From Arthrobacter sp. KBS0702 (GTDB taxonomy: Bacteria > Actinomycetota > Actinomycetes > Actinomycetales > Micrococcaceae), in the NCBI RefSeq assembly GCF_005937985.2, contig NZ_CP042172.1:3585548-3649547 (forward strand): DNA of 64,000 nucleotides, read 5' to 3'. Every line of letters starts with the position of its first letter. Positions within the stretch are counted from its first letter, which is position 1. Below the pieces are notes generated by a model. The model did not search any database and was not told the DNA's origin. It saw nothing but the letters and a program-made list of their open reading frames with translations. Made by a program: the position numbers and the translations under genes. Below are positions 16,548 to 24,914 of the stretch, piece after piece.

Positions 16548-17926
16548 AAGCCTCCGCCGCCGGCATCGCCCGCCATGTTGGCGAAGCGGGAGTAGTGGCC
16601 CTGGAACGCCACCACGATGTCCTTGGTGGGACCGTTGCGGTGCTTGGCGATCAGGATGTCCGCCTCGCCGGCGCGCGGGGACTCCTTGTCGTAGACGTCT
16701 TCGCGGTGCAGCAGGATGACCATGTCGGCGTCCTGCTCGATCGAGCCGGACTCGCGCAGGTCGGAGACCATCGGACGCTTGTCCTGGCGCTGCTCGGAGC
16801 CACGGTTCAGCTGCGACAGCGCGATGACGGGAACCTGCAGTTCTTTGGCCAGCAGCTTGAGTGCGCGGGAGAACTCCGAGACTTCCTGCTGGCGGGATTC
16901 GACCTTCTTGCCCGAGCTCATGAGCTGCAGGTAGTCGAGGATGACCAGCTTTAGGTCGTGCTGCTGCTTCAGCCGGCGGCACTTGGCGCGGATTTCCATC
17001 AGCGACATATTGGGGCTGTCATCGATGAACAGCGGGGCATCGTTCATCCGGCCCATGGTGGTGGCGATCTTGGACCATTGCTCGTCCTTGATGGTGCCCT
17101 TGCGAAGGTCCTGCAGGCCGATCGTGGCCTCCGCCGAGAGCAGGCGCATCGCGATTTCGTTCCGGCCCATTTCGAGCGAAAACATGACCGTGGCGAGGTT
17201 GTTCTTGATGGCCGCGGAGCGGGCGAAGTCCAGCGCGAACGTGGACTTGCCGACGGCGGGACGGGCGGCGATAACGATCATCTGGCCCGGGTGCAGGCCG
17301 TGGGTCAGTTCGTCGAGTTCATAGAAGCCGGTGGGGACGCCCACCATGCCTTCGCCGCGGTGCCCGGACGCCTCGATCTCATCCACTGTCGATTCCATGA
17401 CGTCCTTGAGGACGACGTAGTCCTCGGCGGTGCGGCGCTCGGCCACGGCGTAGACCTCCGCCTGCGCCTGGTTGACCAGGTCCTCCACCTCGCCGTCCTG
17501 GCCGTAGCCGAGCTGGACGATCTTGGTGCCCGCATTGACCAGCCGGCGGAGGACGGCCCGTTCGGCCACAATCTCGGCGTAGTAGCCGGCATTGGCCGCG
17601 GTGGGAACGGTCTGGATCAGCTCGTGGAGGTAGGCCGGGCCGCCGATCCGGTTGATTTCGCCCCGCTTGGTCAGCTCATCCGACACGGTCACGGCATCGG
17701 CGGGCTCGCCGCGGCCGTAGAGGTCGATGATGGCCTCGTAGACGGTCTCGTGCGCCGGGCGGTAGAAGTCCTGGCCGCGCAGGATTTCCACAACGTCCGC
17801 GATGGCATCCTTGGACAGCATCATGCCGCCCAGCACGGACTGTTCGGCGGGGATGTCCTGCGGCGGCTTGCGGCTGCCTTCGGCCCCCCGGGTGCCCTCA
17901 ACCGAGTCAAGATGCGTAACTGACAA
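16544..17926 (-). CDS. dnaB: Replicative DNA helicase DnaB
   Basis: A 460-residue hexameric 5'-3' helicase that unwinds the replication fork. The N-terminal domain (about residues 20-125, DIPAEQSVLGGMML) is joined by a linker to the RecA-like motor: Walker A ARPAVGKST at residues 221-229, Walker B LVILDYLQLM, and the C-terminal QQEVSEFSRALKLLAKEL and SGSIEQDADMVILLHR motifs. It is complete and uninterrupted by an intein, which many actinobacterial DnaB genes carry at such motifs. It is separated from the rpsF-rplI group by four genes. DnaA-box-like motifs lie upstream. Confidence 0.97.
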   Translation of the reverse strand: MSVTHLDSVEGTRGAEGSRKPPQDIPAEQSVLGGMMLSKDAIADVVEILRGQDFYRPAHETVYEAIIDLYGRGEPADAVTVSDELTKRGEINRIGGPAYLHELIQTVPTAANAGYYAEIVAERAVLRRLVNAGTKIVQLGYGQDGEVEDLVNQAQAEVYAVAERRTAEDYVVLKDVMESTVDEIEASGHRGEGMVGVPTGFYELDELTHGLHPGQMIVIAARPAVGKSTFALDFARSAAIKNNLATVMFSLEMGRNEIAMRLLSAEATIGLQDLRKGTIKDEQWSKIATTMGRMNDAPLFIDDSPNMSLMEIRAKCRRLKQQHDLKLVILDYLQLMSSGKKVESRQQEVSEFSRALKLLAKELQVPVIALSQLNRGSEQRQDKRPMVSDLRESGSIEQDADMVILLHREDVYDKESPRAGEADILIAKHRNGPTKDIVVAFQGHYSRFANMAGDAGGGGF

Positions 17927-18551
17927 AACTGCCGTCCTTCATAGTGTTCCGGCGGTGTCGCGTTCCCCGCCGGCGTTTAAGCCATCTGTTGTGGTGCCCG
18001 CGTTGCAGCGAAACGTGCCCCGGGCCCCCAGGCGCCCGCCGCTTACTTCCTATCAGCCCGCACCGACTTTTTGACCTGCCCGCAGGAGCTGCGCCGGCCA
18101 TGCGGTGCCAGCCCGCCCGGCACCTCGCAGCGGGACCGGAAGTCGGTGCCGCCGCGGCTGGACACCCGCAACGTTAGCCCCCGATCGGGCAGGCTCCAAC
18201 CCGGCTTCCCCGCACCCCTGTGGATAAGTTGTGGACTAACGGCCCCTGCTTGTGCACAGCCTGTGGGAACGGCTGTGGATAGAAGAATACTTTGCCGCCT
18301 AACATGCCGCTGACCTGCGGAAATACACCGTTTTCCTTGTGGACGAAAAAGAAATTGCACCAAGTTTCATCCACAGCTTGCACCCGGCGGCTGGGGATAG
18401 CGGCGGCGTACGGAGGCCACAGGCCGACGCAAATATGCGAATTTTGTGATGTTTGTCACCGGAAGGGGCGGAATTGACGGCCCTGACCGCGGCTTGTATG
18501 CGAAACCCAGAATGTGCTGTGGATAACTGCTATCTGGCATAAGCTGTGGCC
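17927..18551. other. Gene-free 625-bp region between dnaB and the L7/L12-like genes
   Basis: No reading frame here is convincing on either strand. The right half is rich in TGTGGA/TCCACA motifs, including two exact 9-bp DnaA boxes (18219-18227 and 18518-18526), and is lower in GC than its surroundings. It must hold the divergent promoters of dnaB and of the gene at 18552. Confidence 0.7.
18218..18526. promoter_or_regulatory. DnaA-box cluster upstream of dnaB
   Basis: Matches to the DnaA box TTATCCACA (reverse TGTGGATAA): exact at 18219-18227 and 18518-18526; one mismatch at 18274-18282 (TGTGGATAG) and 18367-18375 (TCATCCACA); weaker TGTGCACAG at 18251 and TTGTGGAC repeats near 18229 and 18338. 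The density is far above chance for this base composition. Confidence 0.6.
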
Positions 18552-19019
18552 ATGGGCGACGTCTTGATAGTCATGCTGCCTGCCCTCATCCTCGCAGGCA
18601 TCCTGTGGGCAGTAGCCGCGGCACTGAAACCACGCAACCTCGGCATCTCCGACGCCGAGCGGTACCAGCTGGAACTGGCCGTGCGCTCACGTGCCCATTA
18701 CGAGGCCCAGGTGAGGGCCGCCATGGCCGCACGGGCGCGTGTGGATGCCTCAACCCGCCCCAGCCAGAACGCACAGCAGCAATCGCAGCAGGAGGAGCAC
18801 GCCCGCGCGGCCCTGGGCGCCCGGCCAGGCTCCTTCAGCGACGCGGGACGGCCCGGTCACATGGGTGCCGTGCTGCCCGGCGGCCAGCTCAGCCCCCAGT
18901 TCACCCTGCAGCTCCAGTCCCTGGCTCGCTCCGGGCACAAGATGCAAGCGATCAGGCTGCTGCGCCAGGCCACCCATTCAGACCTCTTGACCGCCAAGAA
19001 TTACGTAGATCGGCTGTAG
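18552..19019 (+). CDS. Membrane-anchored protein with L7/L12 C-terminal-like module
   Basis: A 155-residue protein: one N-terminal transmembrane helix (about residues 3-25), a charged helical and Gln-rich linker, and a C-terminal helical module (SLARSGHKMQAIRLLRQATH then LTAKNYVDRL). This module matches the helix pattern of the ribosomal protein L7/L12 C-terminal domain, which contacts translation factors. The paired downstream gene, 3 bp away, has the same layout. Role unknown; a membrane tether for translation factors or a different use of the fold are both possible. Confidence 0.7.
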   Translation: MGDVLIVMLPALILAGILWAVAAALKPRNLGISDAERYQLELAVRSRAHYEAQVRAAMAARARVDASTRPSQNAQQQSQQEEHARAALGARPGSFSDAGRPGHMGAVLPGGQLSPQFTLQLQSLARSGHKMQAIRLLRQATHSDLLTAKNYVDRL

Positions 19020-19022
19020 CCC

Positions 19023-19598
19023 ATGGAAGCCCTGCTCGTCCCCCTCTTGATCCTCGTGTTCGCGGGCGTCGCCGTCGTCCTGGCCGCCCGCGCCGTGGGG
19101 CGCCGCCGTCCGGCCGCCCGGCCGGACGAGGCCCCACAGCCCATCCGCAATTCGGCGGAGCTTGCCCGCACGGCCGCGGCGAAGCTGGATCAGGAGCAGC
19201 ACCGCCGGCTGTACGCCCTGATCGCGCAGGGCCAGGCCATGGCAGCCATCAAGCTCTACTTGGAAGCCACCGGCGAGGGCCTCCGGGCCTCCCGGGACGC
19301 GGTTGGAGCCCTGGCCGCCCACCCGCAGCCGTACCGGCCCCGGCAGGCGCCCGAGCAGCCCGCCCACGACGACGACGAGGACGCGCCGCAGCGCTTTCCC
19401 TACCGGTACCGGGCGATTGCGAGCAAGGGAGAGATCACCCGCGAGGTCAGCAGCAACATGCTCAACGACGAGATTTACGGCCGGATCCGCACGCTGGCCA
19501 GGAGCGGCGACACCGAGGGCGCGGCGGCCGCGCTGACCCGGCACTCGGACATTTCCCTGAAGCAGGCCCGCGAGTTCATCGCGCTGCTCGAAGAATGA
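19023..19598 (+). CDS. Membrane-anchored protein with two L7/L12-like modules
   Basis: A 191-residue protein: an N-terminal transmembrane helix (about residues 4-25), then two helical modules of L7/L12 C-terminal type, the first around residues 60-95 (LYALIAQGQAMAAIKLYLEA, LRASRDAVGAL) and the second at the end (IRTLARSGDTEGAAAALTRH, LKQAREFIALLEE). The linker is Pro/Asp-rich. Starts 3 bp after the previous stop, so the two are co-transcribed and probably arose by duplication. Converges on the zinc-ribbon gene with a 25-bp gap. Confidence 0.68.
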   Translation: MEALLVPLLILVFAGVAVVLAARAVGRRRPAARPDEAPQPIRNSAELARTAAAKLDQEQHRRLYALIAQGQAMAAIKLYLEATGEGLRASRDAVGALAAHPQPYRPRQAPEQPAHDDDEDAPQRFPYRYRAIASKGEITREVSSNMLNDEIYGRIRTLARSGDTEGAAAALTRHSDISLKQAREFIALLEE

Positions 19599-19623
19599 CC
19601 GGCTGCACTGCGACGCGCAGCGC

Positions 19624-19947
19624 CTAAAAGTCGAACAGGTCCCCCAGCCAGCCTTCCTTTTTCTTTGGCCGGCGGTGGTCGTCAAAGCGCCGGTCATCCG
19701 GGCGACGGTCATTCCGGCGCGGATCCAGGTTGTAGAGAGGCGGCGGAATGTGCCCCGGCGGGGTCGGCGCCGCGGCGGGCGCGGGTGCGACCGGGCCGGG
19801 GCCGCGGTAACTGTCCGCCGCCCGATCGATGATCTTGTCCAGTTCGCCGCGGTCCAGCCACACCCCGCGGCACTGCGGGCAGTAATCAATTTCCACGCCG
19901 CTACGTTCGGTCATTACCAGGTCTACGGAATCCAGGGGACATTTCAT
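19624..19947 (-). CDS. TFIIB-type zinc-ribbon protein
   Basis: A 107-residue protein with an N-terminal zinc ribbon of the zf-TFIIB family: CPLD at residues 3-6, CPQC at 23-26, then the family signature GVWLDRGELDKII. The tail is Pro- and Arg/Asp-rich and ends KKEGWLGDLFDF, a typical ending for this group. The start at 19947 gives the canonical MKCP. Function is unknown; the tail suggests a protein-docking peptide. Confidence 0.78.
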   Translation of the reverse strand: MKCPLDSVDLVMTERSGVEIDYCPQCRGVWLDRGELDKIIDRAADSYRGPGPVAPAPAAAPTPPGHIPPPLYNLDPRRNDRRPDDRRFDDHRRPKKKEGWLGDLFDF

Positions 19948-20023
19948 GTACCGCACAACGACCCGGGCATCGAATAAGTTCAGCCCGGACGGCCAAGGCA
20001 GCGGCGGGTGGCCGGCGGCTCCG

Positions 20024-20650
20024 CTAGTTGCCGGCGGAGATGCCGGCGAGCAACTGCTCGAACGGCAGTGACTCCAGCGGCGCCTGCTGCTGCCGCGGCT
20101 GCGCACCGTCGAGCAGGCGGGTGAACTCCCCCGCCGCCCGCTCGATCCTCGCCGAGAGCGGGGTGCCGCCGTCGCCGGTCGTTCCCCAGTCCTGGGGCCC
20201 GGCGAAGACGCCCGTGGCGGCGGTCCGGGTGCGCAGGTAGCTGAAGAGAGGGCGCATCGCGTAGTCCAGCACCATCTGATGCCGGTCGGTGCCGCCGGTG
20301 GCGCCCAGCAACACGGCCTTGCCGTCCAGCGACTTGGGGTCCAGCACGTCGATGAACGACTTGAACAATCCGCTGTAGGACGCGCTGAAGACCGGGCTGA
20401 CGGCGATGATGCCGTCGGAAGCCTCCACCCCGGCGATCACCTCGGCCAGGCGCGGCGCAGCGTAGCCGGTCACGAAGTTATTGGCGATCTCAACGGCCAG
20501 ATCCCGCAGTTCGACGACGTCGACCGTCACAGCGTAGCCCGCGTTGGTCAGCTGGCGTTCGGCCGAAGCCGCCAGCTGGTCCGCCAGTAGGCGGCTTGAC
20601 GACGGGACGCCGAGTCCGGCGGAGAGAACGGTGATACGGCGGGTTTCCAC
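20024..20650 (-). CDS. NAD(P)H-dependent FMN reductase (CE1759-like)
   Basis: A 208-residue flavodoxin-like protein with the phosphate-binding loop VLSAGLGVPSSSRLLADQL and the FMN-site stretch VSPVFSASYSGLFKSFIDVL. It reduces FMN with NAD(P)H to supply two-component monooxygenases. It belongs to the CE1759-type actinobacterial subgroup. GTG start after AGGAG. A palindrome ATGCA-TT-TGCAT upstream is a likely operator. It reads separately from the ribosomal genes, from which a terminator divides it. Confidence 0.85.
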   Translation of the reverse strand: METRRITVLSAGLGVPSSSRLLADQLAASAERQLTNAGYAVTVDVVELRDLAVEIANNFVTGYAAPRLAEVIAGVEASDGIIAVSPVFSASYSGLFKSFIDVLDPKSLDGKAVLLGATGGTDRHQMVLDYAMRPLFSYLRTRTAATGVFAGPQDWGTTGDGGTPLSARIERAAGEFTRLLDGAQPRQQQAPLESLPFEQLLAGISAGN

Positions 20651-20691
20651 GGTGTACTCCTAGTTCGGATCCAGATCTGCAATGCCACTAC

Positions 20692-20703
20692 ATGCATTTG
20701 CAT
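20692..20703. promoter_or_regulatory. Palindrome upstream of the FMN reductase, candidate operator
   Basis: ATGCA-TT-TGCAT is a perfect inverted repeat flanked by CTAC and CTAC/TGTAG elements in an AT-rich patch, 42 bp upstream of the start. MarR-type regulators use sites of this shape. Confidence 0.4.
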
Positions 20704-20771
20704 CTACCTGTAGAAGCGGCGGCATCACCCGTTTATTCCCTGCCACCGTCCACGGCGCCGGGGTTAAACGC

Positions 20772-20821
20772 GGAAGGCCCCCGCGTCCGGTTCCCAAGGG
20801 AATCCGGAGGCGAGGGCCTCC
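20772..20821 (-). terminator. Terminator of the rpsF-ssb-rpsR-rplI operon
   Basis: GGAAGGCCCCCGCGTCCGGTT pairs with AATCCGGAGGCGAGGGCCTCC around a CCCAAGGG turn (about 20-bp imperfect stem), 25 bp after the rplI stop. On the transcribed strand it is followed by GCGTTTAA. Confidence 0.75.
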
Positions 20822-20846
20822 TGTGCAGTTCAGTCAGTCGAAAAGA

Positions 20847-21299
20847 CTACTTACCTGCAACGACGTCGAGCTCGATCACAGCGGACACGTCGTCGTGAAG
20901 ACGGACGTTGGCCTGGTAGGAACCGGTCGACTTGATGTGAGCCGGCAGTTCAACCTTGCGCTTGTCGATGCGGCCAAGGCCTGCGGCCTCAACAGCGTCG
21001 GCCACGTCGCCCTGCTTGACGGTGCCGAACAGGCGTCCGGTCTCGCCAGCCTTGACAACGAGCTTGACCGGCTTGGCCTGCAGCGCAGCGGCCTGCTTCT
21101 GAGCGTCTTCCAGGGAAGCGTGCTCGCGGGCGGCACGGGCAGCCTTGATGGATTCAACCTGCTTCTCGCCACCCTTCGACCAGGTCAGGGCGAAGTTGCG
21201 GGGCAGCAGGTAGTTACGTGCGTAACCGTCCTTGACCTCGACAACGTCGCCAGCAGCACCGAGACCGGTTACTTCGTGGGTCAGAATGAGCTTTGCCAT
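20847..21299 (-). CDS. rplI: 50S ribosomal protein L9
   Basis: A 150-residue protein with the L9 N-terminal signature [26 protein letters not shown], a long central helix, and a C-terminal RNA-binding domain ([27 protein letters not shown]). L9 binds 23S rRNA domain V and limits frameshifting. Last gene of the rpsF-ssb-rpsR-rplI operon, 17 bp after rpsR. Confidence 0.98.
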   Translation of the reverse strand: MAKLILTHEVTGLGAAGDVVEVKDGYARNYLLPRNFALTWSKGGEKQVESIKAARAAREHASLEDAQKQAAALQAKPVKLVVKAGETGRLFGTVKQGDVADAVEAAGLGRIDKRKVELPAHIKSTGSYQANVRLHDDVSAVIELDVVAGK

Positions 21300-21316
21300 G
21301 TTAGTTAATCCCTTCC

Positions 21317-21556
21317 TTAGCCGCGGCCAGCGCCGGAGTAAGGCAGCAGAGCAACTTCGCGGGCGTTCTTGATTGCCTGGGCGATCTTGCGCTGTTCCTG
21401 CACCGTGACGCCAGTGACGCGACGGGCGCGGATCTTTCCGCGGTCGGAGATGAACTTGCGCAGCAATGCTACGTCCTTGTAGTCGATGACAGTGATGTCA
21501 GCGGCCTTCAAGGGGTTGGACTTTGGTTTGGGCTTACGGAGTTCAGCCTTAGCCAT
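21317..21556 (-). CDS. rpsR: 30S ribosomal protein S18
   Basis: A 79-residue protein containing the S18 core [27 protein letters not shown] and [19 protein letters not shown]. No CxxC zinc motif is present, so it is the zinc-independent form. The ATG at 21556 ([15 protein letters not shown]) is preferred; a longer frame to 21598 lacks conservation. It lies between ssb and rplI. Confidence 0.97.
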   Translation of the reverse strand: MAKAELRKPKPKSNPLKAADITVIDYKDVALLRKFISDRGKIRARRVTGVTVQEQRKIAQAIKNAREVALLPYSGAGRG

Positions 21557-21681
21557 CGTGGAGCTCCTATTCGATGGAGCCCGTGGATATTGATCCACGG
21601 GATGGTGGTGATCCGCGGCGGTCGTCGCGTGGCTGCCGTGCGGCTGCCTCGCGGGTCCCGACGTCGGACCTTAGATGTTGT

Positions 21682-22254
21682 TTAGAAGGGAGGTTCGGAA
21701 TCCGGGCCGTTGCCCCAGCCGCCGCCTGCATTGCTGAACCCGGGCGTGGCCCAGGGATCATCCTGCTGCGCGGGCTGGTTGCCGCCCCAGCTTCCGCCGG
21801 AGTTGCCGCCCTGGCTTCCACCAGAGTTGCCACCGAAACCGCCGCTGTTGCCGCCGCCGAAGCCACCCTGGCCACCCTGTCCGCCGGAGCGCTGGGTGCG
21901 GTTGACCTTGGCGTTGGCGTAGCGCAGGCTGGGGCCGATCTCGTCGACCTCAAGCTCGATAACGGTGCGCTTCTCGCCTTCCTTGGTTTCGTAGGAACGG
22001 CTCTTCAGGCGGCCGGAAACGATCACGCGCATGCCCTTGGTGAGGGACTCCGCGACATTTTCGGCTGCTTCGCGCCATACCGAGGCGCGGAGGAACAGGG
22101 TTTCCCCGTCCTTCCACTCATTGGACTGGCGGTCGAAGGTGCGGGGAGTAGACGCGATGGTGAAGTTAGCTACTGCCGAACCTGACGGTGTGAACCTCAG
22201 TTCGGGATCATTGGTGAGATTACCGATGACCGTAATAGTGGTTTCGCCTGCCAT
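21682..22254 (-). CDS. ssb: Single-stranded DNA-binding protein
   Basis: A 190-residue protein. Residues 1-110 form the OB fold ([43 protein letters not shown]). A flexible Gly/Asn/Ser-rich linker follows, then the acidic tip DSEPPF, which binds replication and repair partners. Its place between rpsF and rpsR is the usual chromosomal ssb locus. Confidence 0.97.
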   Translation of the reverse strand: MAGETTITVIGNLTNDPELRFTPSGSAVANFTIASTPRTFDRQSNEWKDGETLFLRASVWREAAENVAESLTKGMRVIVSGRLKSRSYETKEGEKRTVIELEVDEIGPSLRYANAKVNRTQRSGGQGGQGGFGGGNSGGFGGNSGGSQGGNSGGSWGGNQPAQQDDPWATPGFSNAGGGWGNGPDSEPPF

Positions 22255-22307
22255 CTACTGCCTCCTTGTTCGTTCCTGCGGGGTTAAAGATTGAGGGATG
22301 GAGCTGA

Positions 22308-22613
22308 TTACTCAGCAACAACCTTCTGCTCTTCGGGGCGGGTGATCTTGGTGCGCATGATGGTCTCGTTGAGACTCAGCTGGCGGTCAAGTTCCTTGGC
22401 GGTAGCCGGCTCAGCGGTGAAGTTCACCACGGCGTAGATACCTTCGGACTTCTTCTGGATTTCGTAAGCCAGGCGACGACGGCCCCAGATGTCAACCTTT
22501 TCGATGGTTCCACCATCGGTCGTGATGACGTTCAGGAACTTCTGAAGCGTTGGCTCAACGGTACGCTCTTCGACCTCGGGGTCGATGATTACCATCAATT
22601 CGTAAGGACGCAT
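22308..22613 (-). CDS. rpsF: 30S ribosomal protein S6
   Basis: A 101-residue protein beginning [21 protein letters not shown], typical of S6, and containing [20 protein letters not shown]. It pairs with S18 on the 30S platform. The ATG at 22613 follows AGGAGGTGGG, an excellent ribosome-binding site. First gene of its operon; a hairpin lies in its 5' leader. Confidence 0.97.
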   Translation of the reverse strand: MRPYELMVIIDPEVEERTVEPTLQKFLNVITTDGGTIEKVDIWGRRRLAYEIQKKSEGIYAVVNFTAEPATAKELDRQLSLNETIMRTKITRPEEQKVVAE

Positions 22614-22642
22614 ATGTGAACCCACCTCCTTTGGGCTAAGCG

Positions 22643-22661
22643 GTTACGGCATTTCCGTAAC
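22643..22661 (-). promoter_or_regulatory. Hairpin in the rpsF 5' leader
   Basis: GTTACGG-CATTT-CCGTAAC, a perfect 7-bp stem with 5-nt loop, lies 12 bp upstream of the rpsF ribosome-binding site on the transcribed strand. S6:S18 leaders in other phyla regulate this operon by translation feedback; the resemblance here is only positional. Confidence 0.4.
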
Positions 22662-22823
22662 AGGAGGTTCATTTGCGGTGTTTGTGCCGGGCATCGCCCC
22701 CGGAACGGAGGCAGGGCGCAGCACAGACTTCAACAGCTTAGTGCATCCCGGCCGGTTTCAGCGATTTTCTCCACCGCCACCGTAGGTCACCGGCGGCGGC
22801 GGCGGAAGCGCCCCCCGCAGGCA

Positions 22824-22832
22824 TGTGGATAA
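22824..22832. promoter_or_regulatory. Exact DnaA box between rpsF and the DUF1345 gene
   Basis: TGTGGATAA, the exact reverse complement of TTATCCACA, isolated in the divergent region upstream of the ssb-containing operon. Confidence 0.45.
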
Positions 22833-22862
22833 CCTCCCGGGTGCGTGTGCCATGATCGGGGC

Positions 22863-23552
22863 ATGAGTACTGGTTCGCCCTCCCGTTCCACGGCAACGAC
22901 GATCCACCGCAGCCGGCTGCGCTTCGCCGTCATGGTGCTTGCCGGTCTGCTGGCCGCCGGCGCTTCAGGGCTCGCCGGGCGCTGGGTGGAGGCCCCGGCG
23001 GTGGGCTGGAGCAGCGCCGCGCTGACCTATGTGGTGTGGGTGTGGATCGTGATCGGGCCGCTGGACGCCGCCGACACCCGGGCGCACGCCACCTCGGAGG
23101 ATCCGTCCCGCCGCGTCACGGACCTGATGATCCTGGCCGCCAACGTCGCCAGCCTCGCGGCGGTGGCCGCCGTCGTGCTCGATTCGCACAGCAGCAACGA
23201 CGGCGGATCGCGGCTCGGCGGGGGCCTGCTGGCACTCGCGTCCGTCGCACTGGCCTGGATGCTGGTGCAGACGCTTTTTACCGTCCGGTACGCCGGGCTG
23301 TACTACAGCACCGCACCGCAGGCAGGGTCCGCGGTGGGCGGCATCGATTTCAACCAGGACGAACCGCCCCAGTACACCGACTTCGCCTACCTCGCCACGA
23401 GCCTGGGGATGACTTACCAGGTGTCGGACACGGCCCTGAAAAACCATGCGATCCGCGCCGAGGCCCTCAAGCACAGCCTGCTGTCCTACCTGTTTGGCAC
23501 GGTTATCCTGGCCGCGACCATCAACCTCGTGATCGGCCTCGCCGGCTCCTAG
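22863..23552 (+). CDS. DUF1345-family membrane protein
   Basis: A 229-residue protein with about five transmembrane helices. The block YTDFAYLATSLGMTYQVSDT (about residues 165-184) is the family signature of DUF1345, whose function is unknown. ATG at 22863 follows a GGGGC stretch only; the in-frame start at 22845 is less likely. Its stop shares a CTAG with that of the convergent aminopeptidase. Confidence 0.85.
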   Translation: MSTGSPSRSTATTIHRSRLRFAVMVLAGLLAAGASGLAGRWVEAPAVGWSSAALTYVVWVWIVIGPLDAADTRAHATSEDPSRRVTDLMILAANVASLAAVAAVVLDSHSSNDGGSRLGGGLLALASVALAWMLVQTLFTVRYAGLYYSTAPQAGSAVGGIDFNQDEPPQYTDFAYLATSLGMTYQVSDTALKNHAIRAEALKHSLLSYLFGTVILAATINLVIGLAGS

Positions 23553-24892
23553 GAGACGGCCCGGGGTACCGGGTGGGAGGCGGTGCGGAAGAACAGTTCG
23601 GTGACCAGCGCCAGCCGGTGCGGGTCCTCGACGCCGCAGAGCTCGCGGGCCGAGTGCATCGACAACAGCGGAACGCCGACGTCGACCGTCCGGATCCCTA
23701 GCCGGGTGGCGGTCAGGGGACCGATCGTCGACCCGCAGGGCATCACGTTGTTGGAGACGAACTCCTGGTAGGGGATCCCGGCGTCGGCGCAGAGCCCGGC
23801 CCAGAGTGCCGCGCCGGCGGCGTCGGTGGCGTAGCGCTGGTTGGCGTTGATCTTCAGCAGCGGGCCGCCGTTCAGGACGGGCCGGTTGGCCGGGTCGTGG
23901 CGCTCCGGGTAGTTGGGGTGCACGGCGTGCCCGGCGTCGGCGGACACGCAGAACGACGCCGCGAACGCCTGCCGCCGCTGGCTCGCCGTCGCCCCGAGCC
24001 CGTCGGAGATCCGGACCAGGATGTCCTCCAGGACCGGGCCGCAGGCCCCCGAGCGCGAGGCGGAGCCGATTTCCTCGTGGTCGAAGGCGGCCAGCACGGC
24101 GATCGGCCCGTCCGCCGGGACCGGTCCGGACGCGTGCGCGATGAGTGCGGCGAGACCGGCATGCGTGGCGGAGAGGTTGTCCAGCCGCCCTGAAGCGAAG
24201 AACTCGCCGCGGGCACCGAACACGGCCGGCGCCTGGGTATCCGCAATAACGACGTCGTAGCCGCCGATCTGCCCCGGATCCACGGTGGCACCGGGCACCC
24301 GGTCCGCGAGGAGGCCAAGGAGGTCCGCGCCGGCGGGGTCGCCGAGGCCGAAGACCGGGTTCATGTGCTGTTGCTTGTCCAGGGCCAGGCCGTCGTTCAC
24401 GGCGCGGTCCAGGTGGATGGCCAGCTGGGGGAAGCGCAACAGCGGCCCGGTGGCGGTGAGGTGCTCGGTGCCGTCACGCATCACCAGCCGCCCGGCGAGC
24501 TGCAGTTCGCGGTCAAGCCAGGAGTTGAGCAGCGGCCCGCCGTAGACCTCGACGCCGGCCTGCAGCCAGCCGAACTTGCCGGTGGTGGCCTTGGGCTTGA
24601 GCTTGAACGACGGCGAATCGGTGTGCGCGCCGAGGATGTTGAAGCCGGTGGCGGGTCCGGCACCCGTCGGCGTCACCCAGGCGATGAGGGCGCCGTCGCG
24701 GACCACGTAGAACCTGCCGGCGGAACCCGCGGCGGCCGCGCCGTCCCAGGCCTGCAGCTCGTCGAGGCCGGTGAATCCCGCGTCGTCCAGCCGGCGGGCG
24801 GCCTCGTGGACGGCATGGAAGCTCGACGGCGACGCGCTGACGTACGCGCCGAGGTCCTGGATATGGTCTGCGGCTGTGGCGGAGGAAGGCAT
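23549..24892 (-). CDS. M18-family aminopeptidase
   Basis: A 447-residue dizinc aspartyl-aminopeptidase-type enzyme that removes N-terminal acidic or neutral residues. Metal and active-site motifs: LGAHTDSPSFKLKP (His and Asp ligands), AAFDHEEIGSASRSGA (catalytic glutamate pair), AVHPNYPERHDP, and PCGSTIGPLTATRLGI. The length matches the family (about 430). Cytoplasmic. Overlaps DUF1345 by 4 bp at the stops. Confidence 0.92.
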   Translation of the reverse strand: MPSSATAADHIQDLGAYVSASPSSFHAVHEAARRLDDAGFTGLDELQAWDGAAAAGSAGRFYVVRDGALIAWVTPTGAGPATGFNILGAHTDSPSFKLKPKATTGKFGWLQAGVEVYGGPLLNSWLDRELQLAGRLVMRDGTEHLTATGPLLRFPQLAIHLDRAVNDGLALDKQQHMNPVFGLGDPAGADLLGLLADRVPGATVDPGQIGGYDVVIADTQAPAVFGARGEFFASGRLDNLSATHAGLAALIAHASGPVPADGPIAVLAAFDHEEIGSASRSGACGPVLEDILVRISDGLGATASQRRQAFAASFCVSADAGHAVHPNYPERHDPANRPVLNGGPLLKINANQRYATDAAGAALWAGLCADAGIPYQEFVSNNVMPCGSTIGPLTATRLGIRTVDVGVPLLSMHSARELCGVEDPHRLALVTELFFRTASHPVPRAVS

Positions 24893-24914
24893 GGCTCCGA
24901 GTCTAGCGCCGGCG

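Noticed and set aside
16544-17926. Intein in dnaB
   Set aside because: The protein has normal length and an uninterrupted motor domain.
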